From positions 1 to 45,311 of the forward strand of contig DAHUXM010000035.1 in assembly GCA_027307165.1 (NCBI GenBank): a DNA stretch of 45,311 bases. The letters run 5' to 3'. Shown here piece after piece: positions 8,017 to 15,297 of the stretch. This stretch comes from Gemmatimonadota bacterium. GTDB lineage: Bacteria > Gemmatimonadota > Gemmatimonadetes > Gemmatimonadales > Gemmatimonadaceae. Positions within the stretch are counted from its first letter, which is position 1; every line of letters begins with the position of its first letter. The translations under genes and the position numbers were made by a program. The notes under the pieces were generated by a model that saw nothing but the letters and a program-made list of their open reading frames with translations, made no database searches and was not told the DNA's origin.

Positions 8017-8971
8017 TCCGCCCATAGCAGCGACGCAGGGCGGTACCTGCCTCAACTGCGGTACTCTCCTCACCGACGCATTCTGCGCCCACTGCGGTCA
8101 GCGCGCGGGCGATACGCACCTGTCAGTGCGCGACATTGCGCACGAAGCCGTCGCAGAGCACCTGGGGTTGGACAGCAAGGTTGCGCGCACGCTCGTCACA
8201 CTGCTGCGTCATCCTGGCCGCCTGACGATCGAATTCCTCTCGGGCCGCCGCGTTCGCTACGTTCCTCCGCTGCGCCTCTATCTATCTCTGAGCGTGTTGT
8301 TCTTCCTTTGCTCCGCGACCAGCGCCAGACTGAATGGCTCGAATCCGGCCGGCGTCGTTCGGTTCGACACATCCGGAGTTCCGAAAAGACCGGGACAGAT
8401 CATCTCGTTCGACACAACCACTCCGGGGAAGAGCCCCGAAAATGCAGCGCCGAACAAGCCTGTCGGCTCGACTCACATCACGTCGAACCCCATGCCCGGA
8501 ATCACGATCGATACGATGCACGGGAATGCGTTCACGCTGTTCATTCGCCGCCGGATCGGGCGTCGCGCCGCATACATGCAGAGCCACAGGGCTGAAGCTT
8601 CCGCTCGCATATCCGAAGCGTTTCAGCATGATCTTCCGGATGCTCTCTTTCTTCTCGTACCGGGGCTCGCGTTCGCGCTGTGGGTGCTGTTCCACGGCGA
8701 ACATCGTTACTTCGCCGAGCATCTGGTATTCGCGATGCACTTCCAGGGCTTCGCCTTCGCAGCGCTGACCGTCGGACTGCTCCCGATACCGTTCATCGAT
8801 GCGATTACGGGGCTCGCGATTCTGGTGTATCTGTTCCTGGCGTTGCGGAGAGTCTATGGCCAGGGCGTCGTGTTGACTACGGCCAAGTTCGCCACAATAG
8901 TCCTCGGCTACTGTATCTCGCTGGCGGTGATCATGGGAGTAGTAGCGTTTACGGTGTTTCTCTTCGCCTAG
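7970..8971 (+). CDS. DUF3667 membrane protein with N-terminal zinc ribbon
   Basis: About 333 residues if ATG 7970 is used; ATG 7955 in the same frame is equally possible. Both overlap the end of ispG in another frame. The N-terminus has a zinc-ribbon pair, CLNCG and [14 protein letters not shown]3667-like segment follows with [38 protein letters not shown], where pore-like or transport roles are unproven. The first membrane helix is at [14 protein letters not shown] soluble loop follows and then three or four C-terminal helices ([59 protein letters not shown]). It is an inner-membrane protein of unknown function. Its TAG shares the palindrome CTAG (8968-8971) with the stop of the convergent msrC-like gene. 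Confidence 0.8.
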   Translation: MAPSAALEATSQLESDPPIAATQGGTCLNCGTLLTDAFCAHCGQRAGDTHLSVRDIAHEAVAEHLGLDSKVARTLVTLLRHPGRLTIEFLSGRRVRYVPPLRLYLSLSVLFFLCSATSARLNGSNPAGVVRFDTSGVPKRPGQIISFDTTTPGKSPENAAPNKPVGSTHITSNPMPGITIDTMHGNAFTLFIRRRIGRRAAYMQSHRAEASARISEAFQHDLPDALFLLVPGLAFALWVLFHGEHRYFAEHLVFAMHFQGFAFAALTVGLLPIPFIDAITGLAILVYLFLALRRVYGQGVVLTTAKFATIVLGYCISLAVIMGVVAFTVFLFA

Positions 8972-9453
8972 CGCGCGAACCGCGAAAGTACCTGGGCAAG
9001 GCCGCGCTCGTCTTCGGAGTCGAATGTGCCGGTGTGCTCCGAGTCGATGTCGAACACTGCTATCAGATCGCCGCTCGAGTCGATTACCGGAAGCACGATC
9101 TCGGAACGTGCGCTCGCATCACATGCGATGTGACCGGGAAACGTCTCCACGTCGTGCACCACGACCGCGCGACGCTCCGCAGCGGCGGTGCCACACACGC
9201 CGCGTCCGAATGCGATTTCGAGACAGCCCAGTGTGCCCTGGTACGGACCGACGCGCATCAGCTTGCCTGGTGTCACGACGCGGTAGAAACCGGTCCACAG
9301 GAAACCAAATGCGTTGTGGACCAGCGCGCTCACCGTCGCCATCTCGGCGATGTCATCATCGATGCCGTCCAGCACGGCCTCGATATGGCTTGCTAGCTCG
9401 CTATATGCCTGACTTTTTGGAAGTCCGCGGAGGTCAAGGGTGGCTTCGGCCAT
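8968..9453 (-). CDS. msrC: Free methionine-(R)-sulfoxide reductase, GAF domain
   Basis: The 161-residue protein is a single GAF domain of the fRMsr type, which reduces free L-methionine-(R)-sulfoxide with thioredoxin. Family landmarks are FLWTGFYRV near residue 50 and the cysteine-bearing segment PYQGTLGCLEIAFGRGVCGTAA (near 73-94, interrupted here only for reading), followed by FPGHIACDASARSEIVLP. The three cysteines expected for catalysis and resolution are present (in GTLGC, RGVCG and HIACD). DIDSEHTGTFDSED closes the domain. The protein is cytoplasmic. It is transcribed opposite to the DUF3667 gene, and their stop codons overlap. Confidence 0.88.
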   Translation of the reverse strand: MAEATLDLRGLPKSQAYSELASHIEAVLDGIDDDIAEMATVSALVHNAFGFLWTGFYRVVTPGKLMRVGPYQGTLGCLEIAFGRGVCGTAAAERRAVVVHDVETFPGHIACDASARSEIVLPVIDSSGDLIAVFDIDSEHTGTFDSEDERGLAQVLSRFAR

Positions 9454-9471
9454 GCACGAAAGCTAGCACGT

Positions 9472-9606
9472 TTACTTGAATATTCCGAAGTGTCCCAGCA
9501 GCCACCACAGAATGATGAAGATGAGAATCGTTCCGCAGCCGCACCCGCCGCCGCCCAGTTTCTTGGCGCCGTAGCCCGCCGCAATCCCGCGTAGAATCTT
9601 GCTCAT
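9472..9606 (-). CDS. Small glycine/cysteine-containing membrane protein (44 aa)
   Basis: A longer frame starts at 9660, but a strong ribosome site (GGGGAGG) lies just upstream of ATG 9606, so the product is 44 residues starting MSKILRGIAAGYGAKKLGGG. A GGGGCGCG turn leads into one membrane helix (TILIFIILWWLLGHFGIF). Small proteins of this plan (GAKKLGGG plus a WWLLG helix) recur in many bacteria without known function. It lies 18 nt downstream of the msrC-like gene's start side on the same strand and may be transcribed with it. Confidence 0.72.
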   Translation of the reverse strand: MSKILRGIAAGYGAKKLGGGGCGCGTILIFIILWWLLGHFGIFK

Positions 9607-9737
9607 GAGGCCTCCCCTTATGCACGGACCGTACCGGGCACTGTAGCGGCTTTGTTTCACGGGAGCCCGTCAAATCGTCTTTTTCGAGCATTTCTCCCAC
9701 GAACAACAGACTCCGCCAGCCGCACAGCCACATCGTG

Positions 9738-10382
9738 ATGTCGCCAATGAAAACCTTATCGCTCATCGGAATAGCCGCTCTCGCGCTGATCTCCAGCAGT
9801 TCCATCGGGGCCCAGTCTTCGACCCAGTCTCTCGTCGGTGCCTGGCGCGCAGATGCACCCCTCCCCAATGGAGTGGTCCAGACATTCCGATTCGATCCCG
9901 ATGGCACGTTCGACCTGGCTCAGGCACTCGCAGTAGAAGGCCAGTACCGGATCGATGGCAACCATCTGATCGAAACCGTCACTCTACCCAACGTCGGTGT
10001 GACACATACCGACACGGCAACGTTTACCATCGCCGGTGATTCTCTGGTCGTGAGCGAGCGGGCGGGTACACCTCCGCGGGTATTGCGTCGTACAGGCGCC
10101 GCCGTCCCGTCGTCGCCGATCGCCGGTGATTGGGTGATTACGGTCGGCTCCGGAGTGGCTGCACACTACGTCTTCACCAACGACGGTGCGATGCACATGC
10201 ACGCACAGGTCGGCGACGAAAAAGGGAAGTACGTGGTGCGCGGCGACACGCTGCATCTGTCCAACGATCAAACCTTCCAGCTGCCTGCGACGGCTCTCTT
10301 CACGGTCGCCGACAGCGTGCTCACGCTGACTCCGCAGAACGGAAAGCAGCCGCGTCAATTTCATAAGGTCGCGCCTCGCTAG
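9738..10382 (+). CDS. Exported lipocalin-like protein with two repeated domains
   Basis: About 214 residues. A Sec signal peptide (KTLSLIGIAALALISSSSIG, cleavage near GAQS) is followed by two similar halves. Each opens with a G-x-W segment (LVGAWRADAP near residue 31 and IAGDWVITVG near 130) and continues with a strand bearing FDPDGTFDL or FTNDGAMHM. It then has a G-x-Y-x-x-x-G-D/N element (GQYRIDGNHL and GKYVVRGDTL) and a strand with DSLVV or DSVLTL. This is the pattern of short lipocalin-like/DUF-type beta barrels, here duplicated. Starts at GTG 9735, ATG 9738 and ATG 9747 all keep the signal peptide. The ligand is unknown. Confidence 0.7.
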   Translation: MSPMKTLSLIGIAALALISSSSIGAQSSTQSLVGAWRADAPLPNGVVQTFRFDPDGTFDLAQALAVEGQYRIDGNHLIETVTLPNVGVTHTDTATFTIAGDSLVVSERAGTPPRVLRRTGAAVPSSPIAGDWVITVGSGVAAHYVFTNDGAMHMHAQVGDEKGKYVVRGDTLHLSNDQTFQLPATALFTVADSVLTLTPQNGKQPRQFHKVAPR

Positions 10383-10462
10383 GATAGGTTGCTACGCAAG
10401 CTGGACCCGCGATTCGCGAGACTCGTCATCCGTACGAAGTAGCAATGACAGATGGGCCCCCT

Positions 10463-12103
10463 CTACAACCGCGGCGCCTCGTCATCCCATAGCACGATCC
10501 CATGCACGAGCTTCCCAGCTGCACGCAGGTTCTTCACCGCCGCTCGAAGATCTGCGATCTGCGTCACACCCACCCGTGCGCACACGACCACATCTGCCGC
10601 CGGTACGATCGTGTTGGTCTTGAGCTGAGCGTAACTCGATGGGGCAACTATCACGATGAAGTCGTAGCGACGCTCCATCCTGGAAAGCGTATCGTGCAGC
10701 TTGCGGACTGCATCCGGCGATGCTGTGCCGATGCGCCCGTGGCCGCTCGGCAGCACATCGAGCGGACGATCACGCCCGACAGTGGTTGGTACGATCGCAC
10801 TGAACAGGTCGACCTCTCCACTCAGCACGCCGCGTAATCCCGGATCGGATTCGATTCGCAATACCGACGACACAGAGCTGGTGGACGGATCACCATCCAC
10901 CAGCAAGGTGCTCCGGGCTTCATAAGCCGCGACAGCAGCGAGATTGGCGGCGATCGTGGCGACGACGCCGGGAATGTCACCCGTCACGGTTACGATCGGT
11001 ACACTTGCTTCGGTCGCCGCAAGATGCAAGTACAATGTCCGGTAGCTCTCGGACGTGAGATCGATCAGTGGTGGCGTCTCGATATCCGACTGACGCCTGC
11101 CGCGCTCCACGGTGCTTCCAGGCTGTATCACACTGAGAACGCGCACGTTCGACACGGCTTCACCTTCACGCATGTGCGCCACGCGTGGATGGCGCATTTC
11201 GCCGATGAACACGACCACGAACCCAACGGCAAGTGCAATCACAAGAGCCGCAGCCAGCATGGCGATCGGTGGCGCGCCGACATTCGCGACCTGACGCGCC
11301 TGCGTCGCCACCGTATCGATTCGCGCGTTGACACTCCGTAGAGAATCGAGTCGCTGGCGCGCCTGCAGGAATTCCTGCGTTGCACTCTCTCGTGCATCCA
11401 CAAATGCTGTTGTGTCCACGTGCGTCGTCTGGAGCGTCGGTAACGGCGGGGGCGGCGCGAGGAGAGGCGCGAGACGCGCACGCAATTCCGATTGCTTCTC
11501 GGATGCGGCATCGCGAATCGATCGTCCCAATTCATTCACGCGCGCCGTCAACGCCACGTAGATCGGATCGCCCGCGCCCAGCGCGCCGAATGGCGCACGC
11601 AGCTTGTCCACCTGATCCAGCGAATCCAGCCATACTCGAACGCGCTGGTCCTTCGCGAGCGCCGGTGATTCACCCAGCGCCCTGAACGCTGGCGGTAACG
11701 GCGAATCCGCGGCGTGCGCCATGGATGCAGTGAGCGACGCAAGCAACGCACTGAGCGAATCGCGCTCCGCGCGGAGCGCCGGCGATAGAGTGTCCTGAGG
11801 AACAGCGACCGGTTGCTGCAACGCTACAATCCGACGCGCTGCGGCAAGCGCCGAGTCTGCCTGTCGTATGGAGGCGCGCGCGAGGGCGAGTGCGTCGGCT
11901 GCCGCCGATGTGTCAGCAGTCTTCTCGACCGGGCGCTCACTCGTGATGCGCACCAGACGCGTCGTCTCGCGCGGAAGAAGGACCAGCCCGATCAGCGCGC
12001 ACACGAAAGCGATACCTGTGACGATGCTCGCCAACGCCCGTCGCCTGAGTGCGTTGCGCGCTCGCGCGGCGATCCAGACGTACGTCGGATTACCCGGCGG
12101 CAT
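10463..12103 (-). CDS. Wzz/BY-kinase-like membrane protein with a degenerate P-loop
   Basis: The 546-residue protein has the layout of polysaccharide co-polymerase/tyrosine-kinase fusions. One helix lies near residues 24-44 (ALASIVTGIAFVCALIGLVL), then a long helical periplasmic region (about 45-275). A second helix (PPIAMLAAALVIALAVGFVV) leads to a cytoplasmic MinD/CpsD-like ATPase domain. Walker A-prime is kept (TLLVDGD), and RRYDFIVIVAPSS matches the family's later strand. The Walker A position reads TGDIPGVVATIAANLA with no G-K-S/T, and there is no C-terminal tyrosine cluster. Kinase activity is therefore doubtful. It stands alone, without exopolysaccharide genes beside it, so its partner is unknown. 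It could be a regulatory pseudokinase. Confidence 0.75.
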   Translation of the reverse strand: MPPGNPTYVWIAARARNALRRRALASIVTGIAFVCALIGLVLLPRETTRLVRITSERPVEKTADTSAAADALALARASIRQADSALAAARRIVALQQPVAVPQDTLSPALRAERDSLSALLASLTASMAHAADSPLPPAFRALGESPALAKDQRVRVWLDSLDQVDKLRAPFGALGAGDPIYVALTARVNELGRSIRDAASEKQSELRARLAPLLAPPPPLPTLQTTHVDTTAFVDARESATQEFLQARQRLDSLRSVNARIDTVATQARQVANVGAPPIAMLAAALVIALAVGFVVVFIGEMRHPRVAHMREGEAVSNVRVLSVIQPGSTVERGRRQSDIETPPLIDLTSESYRTLYLHLAATEASVPIVTVTGDIPGVVATIAANLAAVAAYEARSTLLVDGDPSTSSVSSVLRIESDPGLRGVLSGEVDLFSAIVPTTVGRDRPLDVLPSGHGRIGTASPDAVRKLHDTLSRMERRYDFIVIVAPSSYAQLKTNTIVPAADVVVCARVGVTQIADLRAAVKNLRAAGKLVHGIVLWDDEAPRL

Positions 12104-12170
12104 TCAATACCAGATCAGAAGCTCCGCTCACTGTTCGGCTCGGCCAAGGTTGCTACGCCAAACAAAACGA

Positions 12171-12210
12171 ACCGGCTGCCCCGGAGCAAGTTAGCTCCGG
12201 AGCAGCCGGT
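12171..12210 (-). terminator. Intrinsic terminator of the cupredoxin gene
   Basis: A 16-bp stem with one mismatch (12171-12187 with 12194-12210, loop AAGTTA) is followed on the minus strand by TCGTTTTGTTT. It lies just past the stop of the cupredoxin gene. Confidence 0.9.
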
Positions 12211-12233
12211 GAGATGCGAGATCGCGGTCGGTA

Positions 12234-12764
12234 CTACTGAACCGTGATGGTCTGCTTCATGTTCATGGCGAGGTGCGGCGTGCAGTGCGCCTCGTACGTG
12301 CCCGCCGGAATCTTCGCGAACGAGATCGTGTAGGTCTCATTCGGCTGAACCAGGAGCTTGCCAGCGAGATCGCTCATCTGATCGGGCATGTTCGCAGATA
12401 GCTGCGGCTTGACCGCCGCGGGAATCTGAGCTGGATCGAACGCAACGTCATGTGGTCCACCGCTGACGTTGGTGTAGCGGATCCCGTCGCCTTCCTTGAT
12501 CGTGATCGTGGCTGGCTCAAAACGATAGCCCTTCGCGTCGCCGATCATCTTCACATCGTGGATCGTACCGGTGATCGGGGCCGCCGCAACAGCACCAGCT
12601 GCTGGTGCCGCGGCAGTCGAGGTCGTACCCGCGGCCGCAGCCGCAGTTGTATCAGTTGCTGGGGTGGTCGCAGCAGCCGTCGTGTCGGCAGCCTTCTCGC
12701 CACCGCCGCATGCGGCGAGCATCAAGGCGCTAGCCGCTATTGCAGTAAAACCGAAATACCGCAT
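12234..12764 (-). CDS. Cupredoxin (plastocyanin-like) lipoprotein
   Basis: About 176 residues. The signal peptide ends in a lipobox (LMLAAC), so the protein is anchored to a membrane through a lipidated cysteine. A low-complexity Ala/Thr linker follows, then a single cupredoxin domain. The type-1 copper ligands are visible as His in GGPHDV and Cys-x-x-His in EAHCTPH, followed by Met in NMKQ or MNM. It is probably a periplasm-facing electron carrier. ATG 12764 is 10 nt after AGGAG; ATG 12773 is only 1 nt after it and the frame also extends to 12830. The shorter start is preferred because a Crp-like palindrome (12815-12832) would fall inside the longer frame. Confidence 0.88.
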   Translation of the reverse strand: MRYFGFTAIAASALMLAACGGGEKAADTTAAATTPATDTTAAAAAGTTSTAAAPAAGAVAAAPITGTIHDVKMIGDAKGYRFEPATITIKEGDGIRYTNVSGGPHDVAFDPAQIPAAVKPQLSANMPDQMSDLAGKLLVQPNETYTISFAKIPAGTYEAHCTPHLAMNMKQTITVQ

Positions 12765-12814
12765 CTGCTTCATTCTCCTAGATAAGTGCGCCCGACGAGC
12801 GCTCTCGCCGAGCA

Positions 12815-12832
12815 TTGTGAAACTATTCACAA
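12815..12832. promoter_or_regulatory. Crp/Fnr-family operator (TGTGA-N6-TCACA)
   Basis: TTGTGAAACTATTCACAA is an inverted repeat with 7-nt arms and a 4-nt centre. It contains the exact TGTGA-N6-TCACA pattern of Crp-type sites at 12816-12831. It is centred about 59 nt upstream of the preferred cupredoxin start codon and 61 nt upstream of the his leader ATG, so it may regulate either. The regulator is not in the window. Confidence 0.6.
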
Positions 12833-12850
12833 ACCGCGCCTAATTCAATG

Positions 12851-12879
12851 TTGACAACAAATCCGTCTCTGACCACATT
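12851..12879 (+). promoter_or_regulatory. Possible his operon promoter (-35 TTGACA)
   Basis: A perfect TTGACA lies at 12851-12856. The best -10 match at a 17-nt spacing is CACATT (12874-12879), which is weak. Such a promoter would start transcription almost at the leader ATG (12885), leaving a leaderless leader peptide. If the hairpin using 12879-12888 is real, the true start must be further upstream. Confidence 0.35.
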
Positions 12880-12884
12880 CAGGC

Positions 12885-12956
12885 ATGGCTCGTACCGCAA
12901 CCCACCACGCTCATCATCTCCATGTCCTGACGGACCGGGGATTTTGTCGTACGTGA
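12885..12956 (+). CDS. hisL: Histidine operon leader peptide (23 aa, five His)
   Basis: An ATG at 12885 opens a 23-codon frame ending in TGA at 12954-12956. Residues 7-13 read H-H-A-H-H-L-H, five histidines in seven positions. Such density almost never occurs by chance directly upstream of hisG. The peptide itself probably has no function. Ribosome progress through its His codons reports the supply of charged tRNA-His. The His codons lie at 12903-12923, immediately 5' of the antiterminator strand 12929-12942. No good Shine-Dalgarno site is visible, only AGG at 12881-12883. Confidence 0.85.
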   Translation: MARTATHHAHHLHVLTDRGFCRT

Positions 12957-12989
12957 TGGGCTGACCAGCCAAACCATCCGCGATCTCCG

Positions 12990-13020
12990 GCCCGTCCTTC
13001 TGGACGGGCTTTTTTGTTTT
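12990..13020 (+). terminator. Intrinsic terminator of the his attenuator
   Basis: GCCCGTCC (12990-12997) pairs with GGACGGGC (13002-13009) around a TTCT loop and is followed by TTTTTTGTTTT (13010-13020). It ends 31 nt before the hisG start codon. Confidence 0.92.
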
Positions 13021-13051
13021 CCAGTCCAATCTTCTCCTATTTCCCACTCAC

Positions 13052-13975
13052 ATGATACCGGCTGAATTCCAGCTCGAACCACTAACTTCCCGCACCGTGA
13101 TCCCCCCGGTCCTCCGGATCGCGCTTCCGAACAAGGGGCGTCTGGCACAGGATACGCGCGAGCTTTTCAACGACGCAGGCCTCGAAGTCCGCGCTTCCAG
13201 CGATCGGGCCCTCAAGGCTTCACTCGGCGCAGACTTCGAGGCGATCTTCGTCCGGGCCCAGGATATCCCTGAGTTCGTGTCCGACGGCGCCGCAGACGCA
13301 GGAGTTACAGGGCTGGATCTCATCGCCGAGAACAGGCGCGGTGTGGTCTCCAGACTCGACCTCGGATTCGGAAAATGCCGCCTCTCCATGGCCGCCCGGG
13401 AGGAAAGCGGAGTCGATGATTTCTGCCAATTGCCGCCGCGGTCCCGCGTCGCGACGGCATTCCCCAACATCACGGCGCGCTTTTGCGCCGAGGCAGGCCT
13501 CGATCTCGAGATAGTGCCGATCTCGGGCGCCGCCGAGATCGCCCCCCACCTGGGCATCGCTGACGTCATCGTGGATCTAGTCTCCACGGGATCCACCCTC
13601 AAGACCAACGGTCTGCGAGAGATCGGCACGATAATGCAGTCCACGGCCCAGCTGGTCGTCGCCGAGAACCGGACCGCCTGGCCGGCAGCCAAAGAAACGG
13701 CTCTGCAGGAGCTGTGCACGGCACTCGAGTCGGTGACGTCCGCACGCGGCCAACGCTACCTCATGGCCAATGTGCCGCGAGACCGTCTCGACGAAGTCCG
13801 TCAGGTCCTTCCAGGACTCAACGGCCCTACCGTGATCGACGTCCTGGACGGAGGCAGACATGTCGCCGTTCATGCGGTCGTGGCAGCATCTGCGATATAT
13901 CGAACTATTGCGGATCTGAAGGCAATCGGGGGAGAAGGGATCCTTGTAACTCGCATCGAGAGACTGATGCGATGA
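13052..13975 (+). CDS. hisG: ATP phosphoribosyltransferase, long form
   Basis: First enzyme of histidine synthesis: it condenses ATP with PRPP. At 307 residues it is the long form, with catalytic domains I-II followed by a C-terminal ACT-like regulatory domain (about residues 220-307) that binds histidine, so no hisZ partner is needed and none is seen. Visible motifs are LRIALPNKGRL near residue 21, GLDLIAENR near 86 and the PRPP-binding segment DVIVDLVSTGSTLK near 172. ATG 13052 is used. GTG 13097 in frame, just before the conserved IPPVLRIALPNKG, is an alternative. No Shine-Dalgarno site is clear. The gene is the first of nine and ends in an ATGA overlap with hisD. Confidence 0.96.
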   Translation: MIPAEFQLEPLTSRTVIPPVLRIALPNKGRLAQDTRELFNDAGLEVRASSDRALKASLGADFEAIFVRAQDIPEFVSDGAADAGVTGLDLIAENRRGVVSRLDLGFGKCRLSMAAREESGVDDFCQLPPRSRVATAFPNITARFCAEAGLDLEIVPISGAAEIAPHLGIADVIVDLVSTGSTLKTNGLREIGTIMQSTAQLVVAENRTAWPAAKETALQELCTALESVTSARGQRYLMANVPRDRLDEVRQVLPGLNGPTVIDVLDGGRHVAVHAVVAASAIYRTIADLKAIGGEGILVTRIERLMR

Positions 13976-15297
13976 CAAGCGATCCTAACTTGCGTAAAGT
14001 TTGGCTAACAGAGCGTATATCTGGCCTGACAGAGAGTGCCAAAAAGGTGCTTTTTTCGCGCGGCCCTTCGTCAGGTGACGCGGTTGCGGTCGCAACAACA
14101 AGACTCCTCGATGCAGTGAGGCTCCGCGGCGACAAGGCCCTGTCTGAGATGGCGAAGGACTTCGATGGAGTCGAGATGGCCACCTTCGAGATCGCTCGCC
14201 CAGCTTGGCGGACTGCGCTCGACTCCCTCGACCGCAGCCTCGTCAGGGCGATGGAGCGCAGCATCCGGAATCTCGAATCGGTACAGCAGGCCTTTCTCCC
14301 AACGACCTCGGAGACGTCGCCCGAACCCGGCGTCCTCGTCGGACGCCGGCCTGACCCTATCGACACAGTCGGTATCTATGCACCAGGTGGGCGTGCCGCC
14401 TACCCAAGCAGTGTCTTGATGGGCGCGGTTCCAGCCCGGGTAGCTGGCGTGCGTGAACTGATTCTGTGCTCGCCGCCTGGTCCGTCAGGACTTCCGTCCC
14501 CAGTAGTTCTTGCGGCCGCCGAGCTCACGGACGTCGACCGAGTATTCGCACTCGGCGGGGCAGGGGCGATTGGTGCGATGGCGTATGGAACGGAGACCGT
14601 TCCAGGCGTGGACCGGATAGTAGGGCCTGGAAATGCATATGTCGCCGAGGCCAAGCTCCAGGTAGCGGGTGTCGTTGCGATCGATTCGCCGGCTGGCCCG
14701 AGTGAGCTGCTCGTAATCGCTGACGCGACTTCCGATCCTGACGTAGTGGTAAGGGAGACGCTGGCTCAAGCAGAGCACGATCCGCGCGCCGTTGTCGTGG
14801 TCGTTGCCATCGGGCAGAGTGTCGCGGACTGTATTGTCGAGCGGCTCGTCGGCGCGATTTCGGCGCAGACCAGGCGCGAGGTCATCGAAGAGTCGCTGCG
14901 GACGCGCGGCGCGGTATTGTGCGCAGCGGATGTCGACGAAGCGATCGCCTTCAGCAACTCCTTCGCGCCGGAGCATCTGCTTCTCGCAGTGGCGAATGCG
15001 CGCGACTTGCTTCCGCGCTGCCGTAACGCGGGGACCATATTCGTCGGCGAGCGCAGCTCCGTTGCGTTTGGTGATTATATGACGGGCGCAAATCACGTTC
15101 TTCCGACGGGTGGACTTGCGCGCTCCTACTCGGGTCTGTCGGTGCTCGATTTCATGCGCTGGACGACATACCAGGTGATCGATCCTGCCGTCGCGAAGGG
15201 TTTGACTGAAGACGTTGGAGTATTCGCGGATGCGGAGGGTTTGCCTGCGCACGCTGCGGCAGCACGACAGTGGACGTCCGTCGGAGCGGCACAGTGA
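13972..15297 (+). CDS. hisD: Histidinol dehydrogenase
   Basis: The 441-residue zinc enzyme oxidises histidinol to histidine in two NAD-dependent steps, the end of the pathway. Conserved elements are YAPGGRAAYPSSVLM (residues 136-150), VGPGNAYVAEAK (217-228), DSPAGPSE (238-245), the zinc-ligand region QAEHD (266-270) and the catalytic pair E334-H335 in FAPEHL. ATG 13972 overlaps the hisG stop (ATGA). The frame is open further upstream inside hisG, but that part lacks family similarity. Length is normal (about 430). Confidence 0.97.
   Translation: MTSDPNLRKVWLTERISGLTESAKKVLFSRGPSSGDAVAVATTRLLDAVRLRGDKALSEMAKDFDGVEMATFEIARPAWRTALDSLDRSLVRAMERSIRNLESVQQAFLPTTSETSPEPGVLVGRRPDPIDTVGIYAPGGRAAYPSSVLMGAVPARVAGVRELILCSPPGPSGLPSPVVLAAAELTDVDRVFALGGAGAIGAMAYGTETVPGVDRIVGPGNAYVAEAKLQVAGVVAIDSPAGPSELLVIADATSDPDVVVRETLAQAEHDPRAVVVVVAIGQSVADCIVERLVGAISAQTRREVIEESLRTRGAVLCAADVDEAIAFSNSFAPEHLLLAVANARDLLPRCRNAGTIFVGERSSVAFGDYMTGANHVLPTGGLARSYSGLSVLDFMRWTTYQVIDPAVAKGLTEDVGVFADAEGLPAHAAAARQWTSVGAAQ

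Larger units (their letters stand above)
12879..13020 (+). promoter_or_regulatory. his attenuator: competing helices
   Basis: Segment 1 (12879-12888, includes the leader ATG) can pair with 12920-12930, 10 bp with one bulged T. Segment 2 (12929-12942) can pair with segment 3 (12983-12996) over 14 positions with one A-C mismatch and one G-U pair. Segment 3 overlaps the 5' arm of the terminator (12990-12997). A ribosome stalled on His codons leaves segment 2 free, so the 2:3 antiterminator forms and transcription proceeds. Free translation covers segment 2 and lets the terminator form. This is the logic of enterobacterial his and trp attenuation, and it is predicted here from pairing only. Confidence 0.8.

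Noticed and set aside
8680-9396. 238-codon + frame across the DUF3667/msrC junction
   Set aside because: It overlaps two supported genes in other frames and shows no domain pattern.
10463-12103. Active tyrosine autokinase
   Set aside because: No Walker A G-K-S/T and no tyrosine cluster, so the usual name would overstate it.
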